This document shows positions 23,871 through 31,998 of a stretch of 64,000 nucleotides of DNA, piece by piece. The notes below the pieces were generated by a model. That model did no database searches and was not told the origin of the DNA. It worked only from the letters and a program-made list of their open reading frames with translations. Origin of the DNA: Micromonospora_G sp040676775 (GTDB lineage Bacteria; Actinomycetota; Actinomycetes; Mycobacteriales; Micromonosporaceae). The stretch covers positions 186,001-250,000 of the forward strand of contig NZ_JBFAPP010000012.1 in NCBI RefSeq assembly GCF_040676775.1, written 5' to 3'. Each line of letters begins with the position of its first letter. Position 1 is the stretch's first letter. A program made the translations under genes and the position numbers.

Positions 23871-25049
23871 TTGTTGCGCTGGTTGACCGCGGGTGAATCG
23901 CACGGCCCCGCCCTCGTCGCGCTCCTCGAAGGGGTGCCCGCCGGGATCGAGGTGACCAGCGAGGAGATCGTCCGCGAGCTGGCCCGCCGTCGGCTCGGCT
24001 ACGGCCGGGGCGCGCGGATGGCGTTCGAGCGGGACGAGATCGAGATCATCGGTGGCGTACGGCACGGGGTCACCCTGGGCAGCCCGGTCGCCGTGCGGAT
24101 CGGGAACTCCGAGTGGCCGAAGTGGCAGACCGTGATGTCCGCCGACCCGGTCGACCCGGAGGAACTGGCCAGCCAGGCACGCAACGCCCCGCTGACCCGT
24201 CCCCGCCCCGGTCACGCCGACCTTGCCGGAATGCAGAAGTACGGTCACACCGACGCCCGCCCGATCCTGGAGCGGGCCAGTGCGCGGGAGACCGCCGCCC
24301 GGGTCGCCGTCGGCACCGTGGCGAAGGCGCTGGTCCGGCAGGGGCTCGGCATCGAGATCGTGTCGCACGTGGTCGAGTTGGGCTCGGTCGCGGCCAAGCC
24401 CGGCCTGCAACCCCGTCCCGAGGACGCCGAGCGGATCGACGCCGACCCGCTGCGCTGTCTCGACCCGGAGGCGAGTGCCCGGATGGTGGCCGAGGTCGAC
24501 GCCGCCAAGAAGGACGCGGACACGCTCGGCGGCATCGTGGAGGTGCTGGCGTACAACGTGCCGCCGGGTCTGGGCAGTCACGTGCAGTGGGACCGCAAGC
24601 TCGACGCCCGGCTCGCGACCGCGCTGATGTCGATCCAGGCGATCAAGGGCGTGGAGATCGGTGACGCCTGGCTCCAGGCCCGCTCGCGCGGGTCGGTCGC
24701 GCACGACGAGATCGTGCCTACCGCGACCGGGGTACGCCGGGTCACCGACCGCGCCGGGGGTCTGGAGGGCGGCATGACCACCGGAGAACCCCTTCGGGTA
24801 CGCGCCGCGATGAAGCCGATCTCGTCGCTGAACCGGGCCCTGGCCACGGTCGACGTGACCACCGGTGAACCGGCGACCGCGATCAACCAGCGTTCCGACG
24901 TGTGCGCGGTGCCGGCCGCCGCCGTGGTCGCCGAGGCGATGGTGGCGTTGGTGCTGGCCGAGGCGGCGACGGAGAAGTTCGGCGGCGACTCGATCGCCGA
25001 GATCCGACGTAACCTCGGCGGCTACCTGGACCACCTGGTGATCCGCTGA
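23871..25049 (+). CDS. aroC: Chorismate synthase
   Basis: A 392-residue FMN-dependent enzyme that removes phosphate from EPSP to give chorismate, the last shared step of aromatic synthesis. It begins LRWLTAGESHGPALVALLEG and contains RARMAFERDEIEIIGGVRHG, RPGHADLAGMQKYG with the catalytic histidine, and the C-terminal SDVCAVPAAAVVAEAM. The start is TTG 23871; the family N-terminus requires it, and an AAGGGAAAGG run at 23852-23861 acts as the ribosome binding site. The 246-base gap from aroE suggests its own promoter. The stop overlaps the aroK ATG by one base. Confidence 0.97.
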   Translation: MLRWLTAGESHGPALVALLEGVPAGIEVTSEEIVRELARRRLGYGRGARMAFERDEIEIIGGVRHGVTLGSPVAVRIGNSEWPKWQTVMSADPVDPEELASQARNAPLTRPRPGHADLAGMQKYGHTDARPILERASARETAARVAVGTVAKALVRQGLGIEIVSHVVELGSVAAKPGLQPRPEDAERIDADPLRCLDPEASARMVAEVDAAKKDADTLGGIVEVLAYNVPPGLGSHVQWDRKLDARLATALMSIQAIKGVEIGDAWLQARSRGSVAHDEIVPTATGVRRVTDRAGGLEGGMTTGEPLRVRAAMKPISSLNRALATVDVTTGEPATAINQRSDVCAVPAAAVVAEAMVALVLAEAATEKFGGDSIAEIRRNLGGYLDHLVIR

Positions 25050-25552
25050 TGGCCCCGATCTGCGTCCTGGTCGGCGCACCCGGATCCGGCAAGACCAGCA
25101 CCGGTCAGGTCCTCGCCACCGCACTCGGCGTCGGCTTCCGGGACACCGACCTCGACATCGAGGCGACCGCAGGCAAGCCGATCCCGGAGATCTTCGTCGA
25201 CGAGGGCGAGGACCATTTCCGTACGCTCGAACGAGACGCCGTGCTGGCCGCGCTGGGTGAGTTCGACGGGGTGCTCGCCCTCGGCGGCGGCGCGATCCTG
25301 GCCGAGTCGACCCGCGCGGCGCTGGCCGGGCACACCGTGGTCTACCTGTCGGTGGAGTTGACCGACGCGATCCGGCGGGTCGGGCTCGGCGCGGGCCGAC
25401 CGCTGCTCGCGATCAACCCGCGCGCCACCCTCAAGTACCTGCTCGACCAGCGGCGACCGCTCTACCAGGAGGTCGCCGCGCACACCGTGATCACCGACGG
25501 TCGTACGCCGGAGCAGGTGGCCGACGAAATCCTGCACCTGCTCAAGGCGTAA
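25049..25552 (+). CDS. aroK: Shikimate kinase
   Basis: 167 residues; phosphorylates shikimate at the 3-hydroxyl with ATP. Walker A is GAPGSGKTS near residues 9-17, the shikimate-binding Asp is in FRDTDLDIEATAG, EDHFRTLERDAV carries the substrate arginine, ALGGGAIL is the Walker B-like loop, and GRPLL with the nearby arginine forms the LID. It starts in a TGATG overlap with aroC. The next gene is convergent with only four bases between stops. In many actinomycetes aroB follows directly; here a hydrolase/regulator pair intervenes. Confidence 0.95.
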   Translation: MAPICVLVGAPGSGKTSTGQVLATALGVGFRDTDLDIEATAGKPIPEIFVDEGEDHFRTLERDAVLAALGEFDGVLALGGGAILAESTRAALAGHTVVYLSVELTDAIRRVGLGAGRPLLAINPRATLKYLLDQRRPLYQEVAAHTVITDGRTPEQVADEILHLLKA

Positions 25553-25556
25553 GCGC

Positions 25557-26282
25557 CTAGGCGGAGGCGATCGAGTCGAGCAGGTCGGCCAGACGTTTCG
25601 GCTCGCTGAGCATCGGCCAGTGGCCGGTCGGCAGCCCGTGGATGTCCGCCCCGGCCAGCTCGGCGAACATCGGCACCCCCTGATCGATCATCGAGCGGAC
25701 CACCTCCACCGGGAAGGTGCAGGCCACCAGTGTGGTCGGCACCGCCCGTCCTCCCGTACGCCGGACCGGGTCGGTGGCGGTCCGCAAAGGTTGCGGGGTG
25801 GCCCGCGCCCGCAGCAGCGCCAACGCCGGCTCGTCGAGCCCGGCCAGGTTCTCCGGATCGGCGGCCGGATCCCAGGCCGGCGGCGGTAGCTGACCGTCCC
25901 GGACCAGGCTGCGGGTGCGGTCCTGTTCCTCCGGCGGGTTGGTGTCGAACTGGGAGACGCCGTCGGGCAGCGGTGCGCTGTCGACGTAGACCACCCGGGC
26001 GATCCGGTCCGGGATCCGGTCCGCGGCCTGGGTGACCGGCAGACCGCCGCCGGAGTGGCCGACCAGCACCACGTCCCGCAGGTCCGCGGCCTCGATCAGC
26101 CCGACGATGTCGGCGGTGTGGGTCTCCAGGTCCACCTCGGGGCCGAGCTGGTGGGCGCGGTCGGCGAGCCCGGTCAGGGTCACCGGGTGGACCTCGTGGC
26201 CGTCCGCCCGCAGCGCGGCGGTCACGTCCTGCCACGCCCACGCGCCCAACCAGAACCCCGGAACCAGTACGAACGTGCTCAT
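25557..26282 (-). CDS. Alpha/beta hydrolase
   Basis: A 241-residue single-domain alpha/beta hydrolase. The N-terminus TFVLVPGFWLGAWAWQDV holds the oxyanion HG-equivalent turn, the nucleophile elbow is GHSGGG (Ser77), the catalytic histidine lies in GLPTGHWPM near residue 224, and an Asp is expected after strand 6. No signal peptide is seen, so it is cytoplasmic. The frame is open for 31 codons upstream, but ATG 26282 starts the family-like sequence and keeps the divergent promoter free. It is divergent from the WYL regulator, which probably controls it. The substrate is unknown; esterase or lactonase activity is plausible. Confidence 0.85.
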   Translation of the reverse strand: MSTFVLVPGFWLGAWAWQDVTAALRADGHEVHPVTLTGLADRAHQLGPEVDLETHTADIVGLIEAADLRDVVLVGHSGGGLPVTQAADRIPDRIARVVYVDSAPLPDGVSQFDTNPPEEQDRTRSLVRDGQLPPPAWDPAADPENLAGLDEPALALLRARATPQPLRTATDPVRRTGGRAVPTTLVACTFPVEVVRSMIDQGVPMFAELAGADIHGLPTGHWPMLSEPKRLADLLDSIASA

Positions 26283-26368
26283 CCCCGTGTCTCCCGTCGC
26301 TCGATGTCGTCTGGTGAAACCGTACGATCGAATCCGGGCAGGATCGGTCCGGTATTGGAGAGTGGTCT

Positions 26369-27373
26369 GTGTCACATCCCGCCGCTCGGGTGCTGGGCCT
26401 GCTCGAACTGCTCCAGAGCCAGCACCGGCTCACCGGGGCGGAACTCAGCGCCCGCCTCGGCGTCGACGAGCGCACCGTCCGCCGCTACGCCCGCACCCTG
26501 GAGGAACTCGGCATCCCGGTGACCGCCGCCCGGGGACGGTACGGCGGCTACCGGCTGCTGCCCGGTTACAAGCTGCCGCCGCTGATGCTCACCGACGACG
26601 AGGCGGTGGCGGTGGTGCTCGGGCTGGTCGCGGCGGAACAGCTCGGCCTCGGCACCGAGGCACCCGCGACCGCCGTCGCGCTCGGCAAGATCAGTCGGGT
26701 GCTGCCGGAGGCGCTGGCCGACCGGCTCAGCGCCGTACGGCAGACGCTCGGCTTCACCGCCAGGCGGCGTACGGAGACGGTCGGTCCGGCGGCGAGTGTG
26801 CTGCTCACCCTCGGGGCGGCGACCCGGTCCCGCCGTCGGGTCAGCCTGACCTACCGCTCGTGGCGGGGCGAGGACTCCCGCCGCGACCTGGACCCGTACG
26901 GCCTGGTCTTCCACGCCGGCCGCTGGTACGTCACCGGCCACGACCACCGCCGTGACGAGATCCGCACGTTCCGCCTCGACCGGATTGCCGCCGTCGAACC
27001 GTCGACGGACCCCACGGGCGGGACATCGGCCGACGGGGGAGCGGGGCAGTTCACCGTGCCGGAGGGGTTCGACCCGGTCGGACACGTGGCCCGGTCGCTG
27101 GCCGGAGTGCCGTACACCTGGTCGGTCGAGGTGCTGCTGGAAACCGACCTGACCGAGGCCCGTCGCCGGATCCCACCGAGCGTGGCCGAGCTGACCGAGG
27201 CGCCGGACGGGGTGCTGGTACGCGCCCGAGCGGAGAACCTGGACGGGATGGCCCAACTGCTCGCCGGGCTCGGCTGGCCGTTCACCATCCTGCGCCCGGA
27301 CGAGTTGCGTACCGCGCTGGCCGAACACGCCACCCGGCTCGCCGCCCTCGCCGCCCGCCATCCGGACACCTGA
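26369..27373 (+). CDS. HTH-WYL transcriptional regulator
   Basis: 334 residues. Residues 1-60 form a DeoR-like helix-turn-helix (HRLTGAELSARLGVDERTVRRYARTLEELGIPV) with the wing GRYGGYRLLPGYKLPP. The WYL domain follows at about 140-230, with LDPYGLVFHAGRWYVTGHD and IRTFRLDRI, and a WCX-like C-terminal extension. WYL domains are ligand or nucleic-acid sensing. Start GTG 26369 has GGAGAG upstream. The divergent hydrolase gene, 86 bases away, is the likely target. The gene ends inside a 27-base tandem repeat that repeats its last codons and stop three times. Confidence 0.88.
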   Translation: MSHPAARVLGLLELLQSQHRLTGAELSARLGVDERTVRRYARTLEELGIPVTAARGRYGGYRLLPGYKLPPLMLTDDEAVAVVLGLVAAEQLGLGTEAPATAVALGKISRVLPEALADRLSAVRQTLGFTARRRTETVGPAASVLLTLGAATRSRRRVSLTYRSWRGEDSRRDLDPYGLVFHAGRWYVTGHDHRRDEIRTFRLDRIAAVEPSTDPTGGTSADGGAGQFTVPEGFDPVGHVARSLAGVPYTWSVEVLLETDLTEARRRIPPSVAELTEAPDGVLVRARAENLDGMAQLLAGLGWPFTILRPDELRTALAEHATRLAALAARHPDT

Positions 27374-27433
27374 GCGCACGCCCGCCACCCGGACACTTGA
27401 GCCGCTGCCCGCCATCCGGACACCTGAGCGGCC
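27353..27433 (+). repeat. Three 27-base tandem repeats duplicating the WYL stop codon
   Basis: Three copies starting at 27353, 27380 and 27407 have the form GCCCGCCAYCCGGACACYTG followed by AGCG-like bases. The unit is a multiple of three, so each copy in the WYL frame ends ARHPDT and then TGA. Copy 2 differs by CAC for CAT and ACT for ACC, so the repeat is old enough to have diverged. It fills most of the gap before aroB. Confidence 0.85.
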
Positions 27434-27462
27434 GGTTGCACAACACCCCGACGGGGGCGCAC

Positions 27463-27468
27463 TAGGCT
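27463..27468 (+). promoter_or_regulatory. Candidate -10 box for leaderless aroB transcript
   Basis: TAGGCT ends eight bases before ATG 27477 and no Shine-Dalgarno sequence lies between. This is the spacing expected if transcription starts at the ATG. No strong -35 hexamer was found. Confidence 0.45.
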
Positions 27469-27476
27469 CGGCCCCG

Positions 27477-28556
27477 ATGGACGAGTTGACGAAGATTTCG
27501 ATCGGCGGCGAGCAGACGTACGACGTCCTCGTCGGCCGGGACCTGCTCGATAGCCTGCCGGCGCTGCTGCCCGGCGCGGACCGGGTCGCCGTGCTCCACG
27601 CACCACCGCTCAAGGCGTTGGCCGACGCGCTCGCCGAACAGGTTCGCGCCGACGGGCGTACGCCGCTGCTGGTCGAGGTGCCGGACGCGGAGGCGGGCAA
27701 GAACATCGACATCGCCGCCCGCTGCTGGGACCGGCTCGGGGCGGCCGGCTTCACCCGTACCGATGCGGTGGTGGGGGTCGGCGGCGGCGCGGTCACCGAC
27801 CTGGCCGGCTTCGTGGCCGCCTGCTGGCTGCGCGGGGTCCGGTGGGTGGCGGTGCCGACCTCGCTGCTCGGCATGGTCGACGCGGCCGTGGGCGGCAAGA
27901 CCGGGATCAACACCGGGGCGGGAAAGAACCTGGTCGGAGCGTTCCACCCGCCGGCCGGGGTGCTCTGCGACCTGGCCACCCTGGACACCCTGCCCCCGGT
28001 CGACCTGGTCGCCGGGCTGGCGGAGGTGGTCAAGTGCGGCTTCATCGCCGACCCGGTCATCCTCGACCTGGTCGAGGCCGACCCGGTCGCGGCCACCCGG
28101 CCCGGGGCGCCGGTGGTACGCGAGTTGATCGAGCGGGCCATCCAGGTCAAGGCCGACGTCGTCTCCGGGGACCTGCGCGAGTCCGGGGTACGCGAGGTCC
28201 TCAACTACGGGCACACGCTGGCGCACGCGATCGAGAAGGCCGAGGGCTACCGGTGGCGGCACGGCCACGCGGTTTCCGTCGGTCTGGTCTACGCCGCCAA
28301 CCTGGCCCGGCTCGCCGGCAGGCTCGACCCGCTCACCGCCGAGCGGCACCGCAGCGTGCTCGAACTGCTCGACCTGCCGACCGGCTACCGGGCGGACGCG
28401 TGGCCGGACCTGCTGGCCACGATGCGGGTGGACAAGAAGGCACGCGGCGCCCGGCTGCGTTTTGTCGTACTCGACGGGCTGGCCCGGCCGGCGATCCTGG
28501 AGGGGCCGGACGAGGACCTGCTGCGCGCCGCGTACGACGAGGCGGTGGCCCGGTGA
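27477..28556 (+). CDS. aroB: 3-dehydroquinate synthase
   Basis: A 359-residue NAD- and zinc-dependent enzyme that cyclises DAHP to 3-dehydroquinate. NAD contacts are in VVGVGGGAVTDLAGFVAACWLRG, the conserved PTSLLGMVDAAVGGKTGIN is intact, the zinc ligands are in GLAEVVKCGFI (Glu), LNYGHTLAHAIE (His) and HGHAVSVGLVYA (His). Full length for the family. ATG 27477 has no ribosome binding site and follows a -10-like TAGGCT, so it is probably leaderless. The stop overlaps the aroQ GTG by four bases. Confidence 0.97.
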   Translation: MDELTKISIGGEQTYDVLVGRDLLDSLPALLPGADRVAVLHAPPLKALADALAEQVRADGRTPLLVEVPDAEAGKNIDIAARCWDRLGAAGFTRTDAVVGVGGGAVTDLAGFVAACWLRGVRWVAVPTSLLGMVDAAVGGKTGINTGAGKNLVGAFHPPAGVLCDLATLDTLPPVDLVAGLAEVVKCGFIADPVILDLVEADPVAATRPGAPVVRELIERAIQVKADVVSGDLRESGVREVLNYGHTLAHAIEKAEGYRWRHGHAVSVGLVYAANLARLAGRLDPLTAERHRSVLELLDLPTGYRADAWPDLLATMRVDKKARGARLRFVVLDGLARPAILEGPDEDLLRAAYDEAVAR

Positions 28557-29023
28557 CGAAGGTGTACGTCCTCAACGGACCCAACCTCGGCCGGCTCGGC
28601 ACCCGCCAGGTCGACGTGTACGGGCTGACCAGCTACGCCGGGCTGGTCGACCTCTGCGAGCGCACCGGGCGGGAACTCGGCCTCGACGTCGAGGTACGGC
28701 AGACCGACGCCGAGCACGAACTGCTCGGCTGGCTGCACACGGCCGCCGACGAGCAGGCCGCGGTGGTGCTCAACCCGGCCGCCTGGTCACATTATTCGTA
28801 CGCGGTCCGCGACGCCTGCGCCATGCTCCGTGGGCCGCTGGTCGAGGTGCACATCTCCAACATCCACACGCGGGAGGAGTTCCGGCACCACTCGGTCGTC
28901 TCCGCGGTCGCCACCGGCGTGATCGCCGGACTCGGCGTGGACGGCTACCGGCTCGCGCTGGTCCACCTCGCCGACCGGCTGGCCGCCGACCGGGCTGCCG
29001 CCGAGCCGTTGGACGCCGAGTGA
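28553..29023 (+). CDS. aroQ: 3-dehydroquinate dehydratase, type II
   Basis: A 156-residue type II dehydroquinase that removes water from 3-dehydroquinate to give 3-dehydroshikimate. The opening VYVLNGPNLGRLGTRQVDVYG supplies the catalytic Arg18 and Tyr23; VVLNPAAWSHYSYAVRDA and EVHISNIHTREEFRHHS carry the remaining active-site Asn, His and substrate contacts. GTG 28553 overlaps the aroB stop (GTGA). The opposite strand of its last ~237 bases is open as the tail of the convergent mannosyltransferase gene, an unusual sharing of sequence. Confidence 0.96.
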   Translation: MTKVYVLNGPNLGRLGTRQVDVYGLTSYAGLVDLCERTGRELGLDVEVRQTDAEHELLGWLHTAADEQAAVVLNPAAWSHYSYAVRDACAMLRGPLVEVHISNIHTREEFRHHSVVSAVATGVIAGLGVDGYRLALVHLADRLAADRAAAEPLDAE

Positions 29024-30274
29024 GCCGTTGCCGGTTGGCTGGTCGGCCACCGATACGCCGCTGACGGGTCGGCCGCTGACCGTTCGGCCGCTGACCGTTC
29101 GGCCGCCGATTGGGAGGCCGCCGATCGGGAGGCCGACCAGTAGCGCCAGGCTGATCCAGACGTAGGCGTTGGCGCCGACCAGCCCGACGGGCCCGCTGGG
29201 GTCGTCCCACCAGAGCCAGACCACGCTGCTGCACAGCAGGACGTACGCCACCACGGTGGCGGTGCCGAGCCGGCGCCTGCGCGGGCCCGGTCCGGCGCTC
29301 AGTGCCGCGTTGCCGAGAACCGCGAGCGCGGGCAGCAGCCAGACCAGGTGGTGCACCCAGGTGATCGGGCTGACCAGGCAGCCGACGATCCCGGTGAGGG
29401 CGAAGCCGGCGAGCGGGTCGTCGGCGCGGGCGGCCCGGCGTACCCGGATCGCCCATGCCACGAGCACGGCCAGGACCACGGCCAGCCAGACGCCCTTGCC
29501 CAGGTTCGGGTCGAGCCGGGTCAGCAGGCCCCGCAGCGACTGGTTCGACACGTAGCCCAGGTCGCCGACCCGGTCGGTGTCCCACAGCGCGTGCGTCCAG
29601 AACACGTACGACGGGTGCGGCGCCAGTACGGCGGCGAGAGCGGTCGCGCTCGCGGCGGTGCCGGCGGCCACGGCGGCGGCCCGCCACCGTCCCACCAGCA
29701 CCAGGTAGACGATGAACACCGCCGGGGTCAGCTTGATCGCCGAGGCGAGACCGATGCCGATCCCGGCGAACCGGTGCCGGTCGCCTCGGGACAGCATGAG
29801 GTCGGTCAGCACCAGGGCCAGCAGCAGCAGGTTGACCTGTCCGAAACTGACCGTGTCCCGGACCGGTTCGTAGACCGCCACCGCGCACCCGGTCAGCGCG
29901 TACGCGTACCAGCGTGGCCAGTCGTGCCGCCGGGCGATCGGGTTGAGCAGCCAGTGGACCACCAGCCCGGCGGCGGCCACGTTGACCACGATGCTGGTGA
30001 CGATCGCCGCCGGCCAGCCGACCAGTGCCAGCGGGCTCATCACCAGCGCCGCGAACGGCGGGTAGGTGAAGCCGTACCGGGTGCCGGGGCGCAGGTAGTC
30101 GTAGAGCTGACCGCCGTCGCGCAGCCAGTGGATGACCGCGCCCTGGTAGACGCCGACGTCGAAGAAGCCCCGGTGTACCGGGACGGTGGCCAGGAACACC
30201 GCGCAGGCGGCAACCAGCGGGCCGATCAGCAGCACCCGGTCGCGGGTACGGCGGGGAGCCCGAAGTCGGCTCAT
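28787..30274 (-). CDS. GT87 family polyprenyl-phosphomannose-dependent mannosyltransferase
   Basis: A 495-residue membrane GT-C enzyme. About ten hydrophobic segments are visible. The first outside loop has FFDVGVYQGAVIHWL, where Asp39 sits at the usual catalytic position of GT87/DUF2029 enzymes, and YGFTYPPFAALV follows. These enzymes move mannose from a polyprenyl-phosphate carrier to lipid or glycan acceptors outside the membrane. ATG 30274 has a strong GGAGGAGC ribosome binding site and overlaps the stop of the upstream MptB-like gene. After the last membrane segment (about residue 395) the tail contains GRTVSG repeats and then about 78 residues that are antisense to aroQ; that tail may be a run-through rather than selected sequence. 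Confidence 0.85.
   Translation of the reverse strand: MSRLRAPRRTRDRVLLIGPLVAACAVFLATVPVHRGFFDVGVYQGAVIHWLRDGGQLYDYLRPGTRYGFTYPPFAALVMSPLALVGWPAAIVTSIVVNVAAAGLVVHWLLNPIARRHDWPRWYAYALTGCAVAVYEPVRDTVSFGQVNLLLLALVLTDLMLSRGDRHRFAGIGIGLASAIKLTPAVFIVYLVLVGRWRAAAVAAGTAASATALAAVLAPHPSYVFWTHALWDTDRVGDLGYVSNQSLRGLLTRLDPNLGKGVWLAVVLAVLVAWAIRVRRAARADDPLAGFALTGIVGCLVSPITWVHHLVWLLPALAVLGNAALSAGPGPRRRRLGTATVVAYVLLCSSVVWLWWDDPSGPVGLVGANAYVWISLALLVGLPIGGLPIGGRTVSGRTVSGRPVSGVSVADQPTGNGSLGVQRLGGSPVGGQPVGEVDQREPVAVHAESGDHAGGDRGDDRVVPELLPRVDVGDVHLDQRPTEHGAGVADRVRIM
29060..29132. repeat. 15-18 base repeats at the 3' end of the GT87 gene
   Basis: Head-to-tail copies of a GGCCGCTGACCGTTC-type unit, followed by a related GGCCGCCGATYGGGA pair, lie between the aroQ stop and the conserved end of the mannosyltransferase. 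On the minus strand they encode GLPIGG and GRTVSG units. Confidence 0.7.
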
Positions 30275-31830
30275 CGTGCTCCTCCGGAGGGGGACGGGTC
30301 CGACGCGGCCAGCCGCTGCGCGGGTACGCGTGCGGGCAGGTGCGGGTGTGGGTCGGGCAGGCGGTCCAGGTCGCCTCGCCGGGGTGCCGGCAGCGCAGCC
30401 CCGGGTACGGCGGCCGGGGCGAGCCGGAACCGGCCCCGGTGATGCAGTCCGAGGACCAGCAGTACGGCCAGCGCGCCGCCGAGGGCCACCTGGGCCAGCT
30501 CGGCGAGCCCCGGCGCGTACCCGTCCGGCAGGACGACCAGGGCCAGTACGGCACACGCGATCGCGGCCCATCGGCGCAGCCGCCCGTCGGCCGCGGCGAC
30601 GGCGATCGGCACCAGCCCCCAGAGCAGGTACCAGGGCCGGACGGCGGGGCCGAAGAACACCAGCGCGCCGAGGCCGAGCCCGAGGGCGTACACCGGTCCG
30701 AGTTCGTCGCGGCGCAGCCAGAGCAGCAGCCCGGCGGCGAGTGCCACGGCCAGACCGGCCCACCGCCAGAACGAAACCGCGTGCGGGGCCACGTCCGCGC
30801 CGATCAGCTCCAGCAGGGCGCGGGTGGCCCGGCCCAGCGCACTGCTCACCGACCAGTTCGCGGCCGAGACCGGGGTGTCCAGGGCGGTGATCCAGCCGTA
30901 CCCGGTGCCGGCCACGGCGGTGACCAGCACCGTCGTGCCGACCGCCACCACGGCGGTGCCGAGCAGTGCCCGGACGGTCCGCCAGCGGCCGGCGAGCTGC
31001 CCGGCCCACAGCGGTGCGACGAACACCAGCGCGACCAGGGCCGGCGCCTTCACCAGGGCGGCCAGGGTCAGCAACGCGGTGCCGAGCGCCGGCCGGTGGG
31101 CCACCGCCGCGGCCAGCCCGGCGCCGAGCAGCCCCACCATCAGGGCGTCGTTGTGCGCGCCGCCGACCAGGTGGATGAGGACCAGCGGGTTGAGCACGCC
31201 GAGCCAGAGCGCCGCCGCCGGGTCGACCCCGCAGCGCCGGGCCAGGCCGGGCACGACCGCGGCGAGCAGGACCACGCCGAGCACCGCGACCATCCGCAGG
31301 CCGAGCACGCCGAGGGCCACGTGGGTGCCGGTCACGGCGGCAACCGCCGTGGCCAGGACCAGGAAAACCGGGCCGTACGGGGTGGTGGTGTGCTGCCAGA
31401 TCGCCGGCACCTCGGCGGCGAGTGGGCCGCCGAGGGTGGCCGGCCCGTGTCGGTAGACGTCCAGCCCGGCGCCGACCATCGCGCCCTGGGCCAGGTAGCT
31501 GTAGACGTCGCGGCTGAAGATCGGCGGCGCGATCAGCAGTGGTGCCGCCCACAGCGCCAGGGTGACGAGCAGGGCCGCCGGGCGGGGCGGGTGCTCGTCG
31601 CGGACCAGCCGGCCGAGCCGCCACCAGGCGGCGACGAGCAGCGCCAGCCCGAAGGTGGCGCAGACCAGGCCGAGTCCCGGATGCCGGCGCAGTTCGTCCA
31701 GGACGGGGAAGGGGCCGCGGGTCGGCAGCGCACCGGCTCCGGCGGCGCCGAGGGCCAGCAGGGTCACCCCGGCCACTCCCAGAGCACGGCAGCGGGCGAG
31801 CACGGAGAGTCGGGTGACCGGGTTCGGCAC
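30271..31830 (-). CDS. Polyprenol-phosphomannose-dependent alpha-1,6-mannosyltransferase, MptB-like
   Basis: A 519-residue integral membrane protein with about twelve hydrophobic segments, resembling MptB of the GT-C superfamily. The conserved first periplasmic loop is FSRDVYSYLAQG, with Arg107-Asp108 at the expected catalytic site, and VPAIWQHTTTPYGPVFLVL and LNPLVLIHLVGGAHND follow. MptB-type enzymes build the alpha-1,6-mannan core of lipomannan in mycobacteria and relatives. GTG 31830 is the best start, with weak ribosome binding. The C-terminal ~50 residues are Pro/His/Arg-rich. The gene pair lies between aroQ and efp, an insertion into a conserved order. Confidence 0.88.
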   Translation of the reverse strand: MPNPVTRLSVLARCRALGVAGVTLLALGAAGAGALPTRGPFPVLDELRRHPGLGLVCATFGLALLVAAWWRLGRLVRDEHPPRPAALLVTLALWAAPLLIAPPIFSRDVYSYLAQGAMVGAGLDVYRHGPATLGGPLAAEVPAIWQHTTTPYGPVFLVLATAVAAVTGTHVALGVLGLRMVAVLGVVLLAAVVPGLARRCGVDPAAALWLGVLNPLVLIHLVGGAHNDALMVGLLGAGLAAAVAHRPALGTALLTLAALVKAPALVALVFVAPLWAGQLAGRWRTVRALLGTAVVAVGTTVLVTAVAGTGYGWITALDTPVSAANWSVSSALGRATRALLELIGADVAPHAVSFWRWAGLAVALAAGLLLWLRRDELGPVYALGLGLGALVFFGPAVRPWYLLWGLVPIAVAAADGRLRRWAAIACAVLALVVLPDGYAPGLAELAQVALGGALAVLLVLGLHHRGRFRLAPAAVPGAALPAPRRGDLDRLPDPHPHLPARVPAQRLAASDPSPSGGAR

Positions 31831-31954
31831 CCGTGCACGCTGTCAGCGACGGATGTCCCGGACCCGACCGCGAGTTGTCCGGCGCGTGACGCCCACGCGT
31901 CCGGTCTCGATCAACCGCCCGTACCCGTGCCAGCGCGGAGGGCGTCCCGGCAAG

Positions 31955-31960
31955 TAGACT
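31955..31960 (+). promoter_or_regulatory. Candidate efp-nusB promoter -10 box
   Basis: TAGACT lies 38 bases upstream of the efp start. The same hexamer stands in front of metK, def and rpe in this window. The efp transcript would carry a short leader with the ribosome binding site GGCAGGAA. Confidence 0.4.
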
Positions 31961-31998
31961 CGTTAGGTCTGTCCGCCAATTGAAGATCAAGGCAGGAA

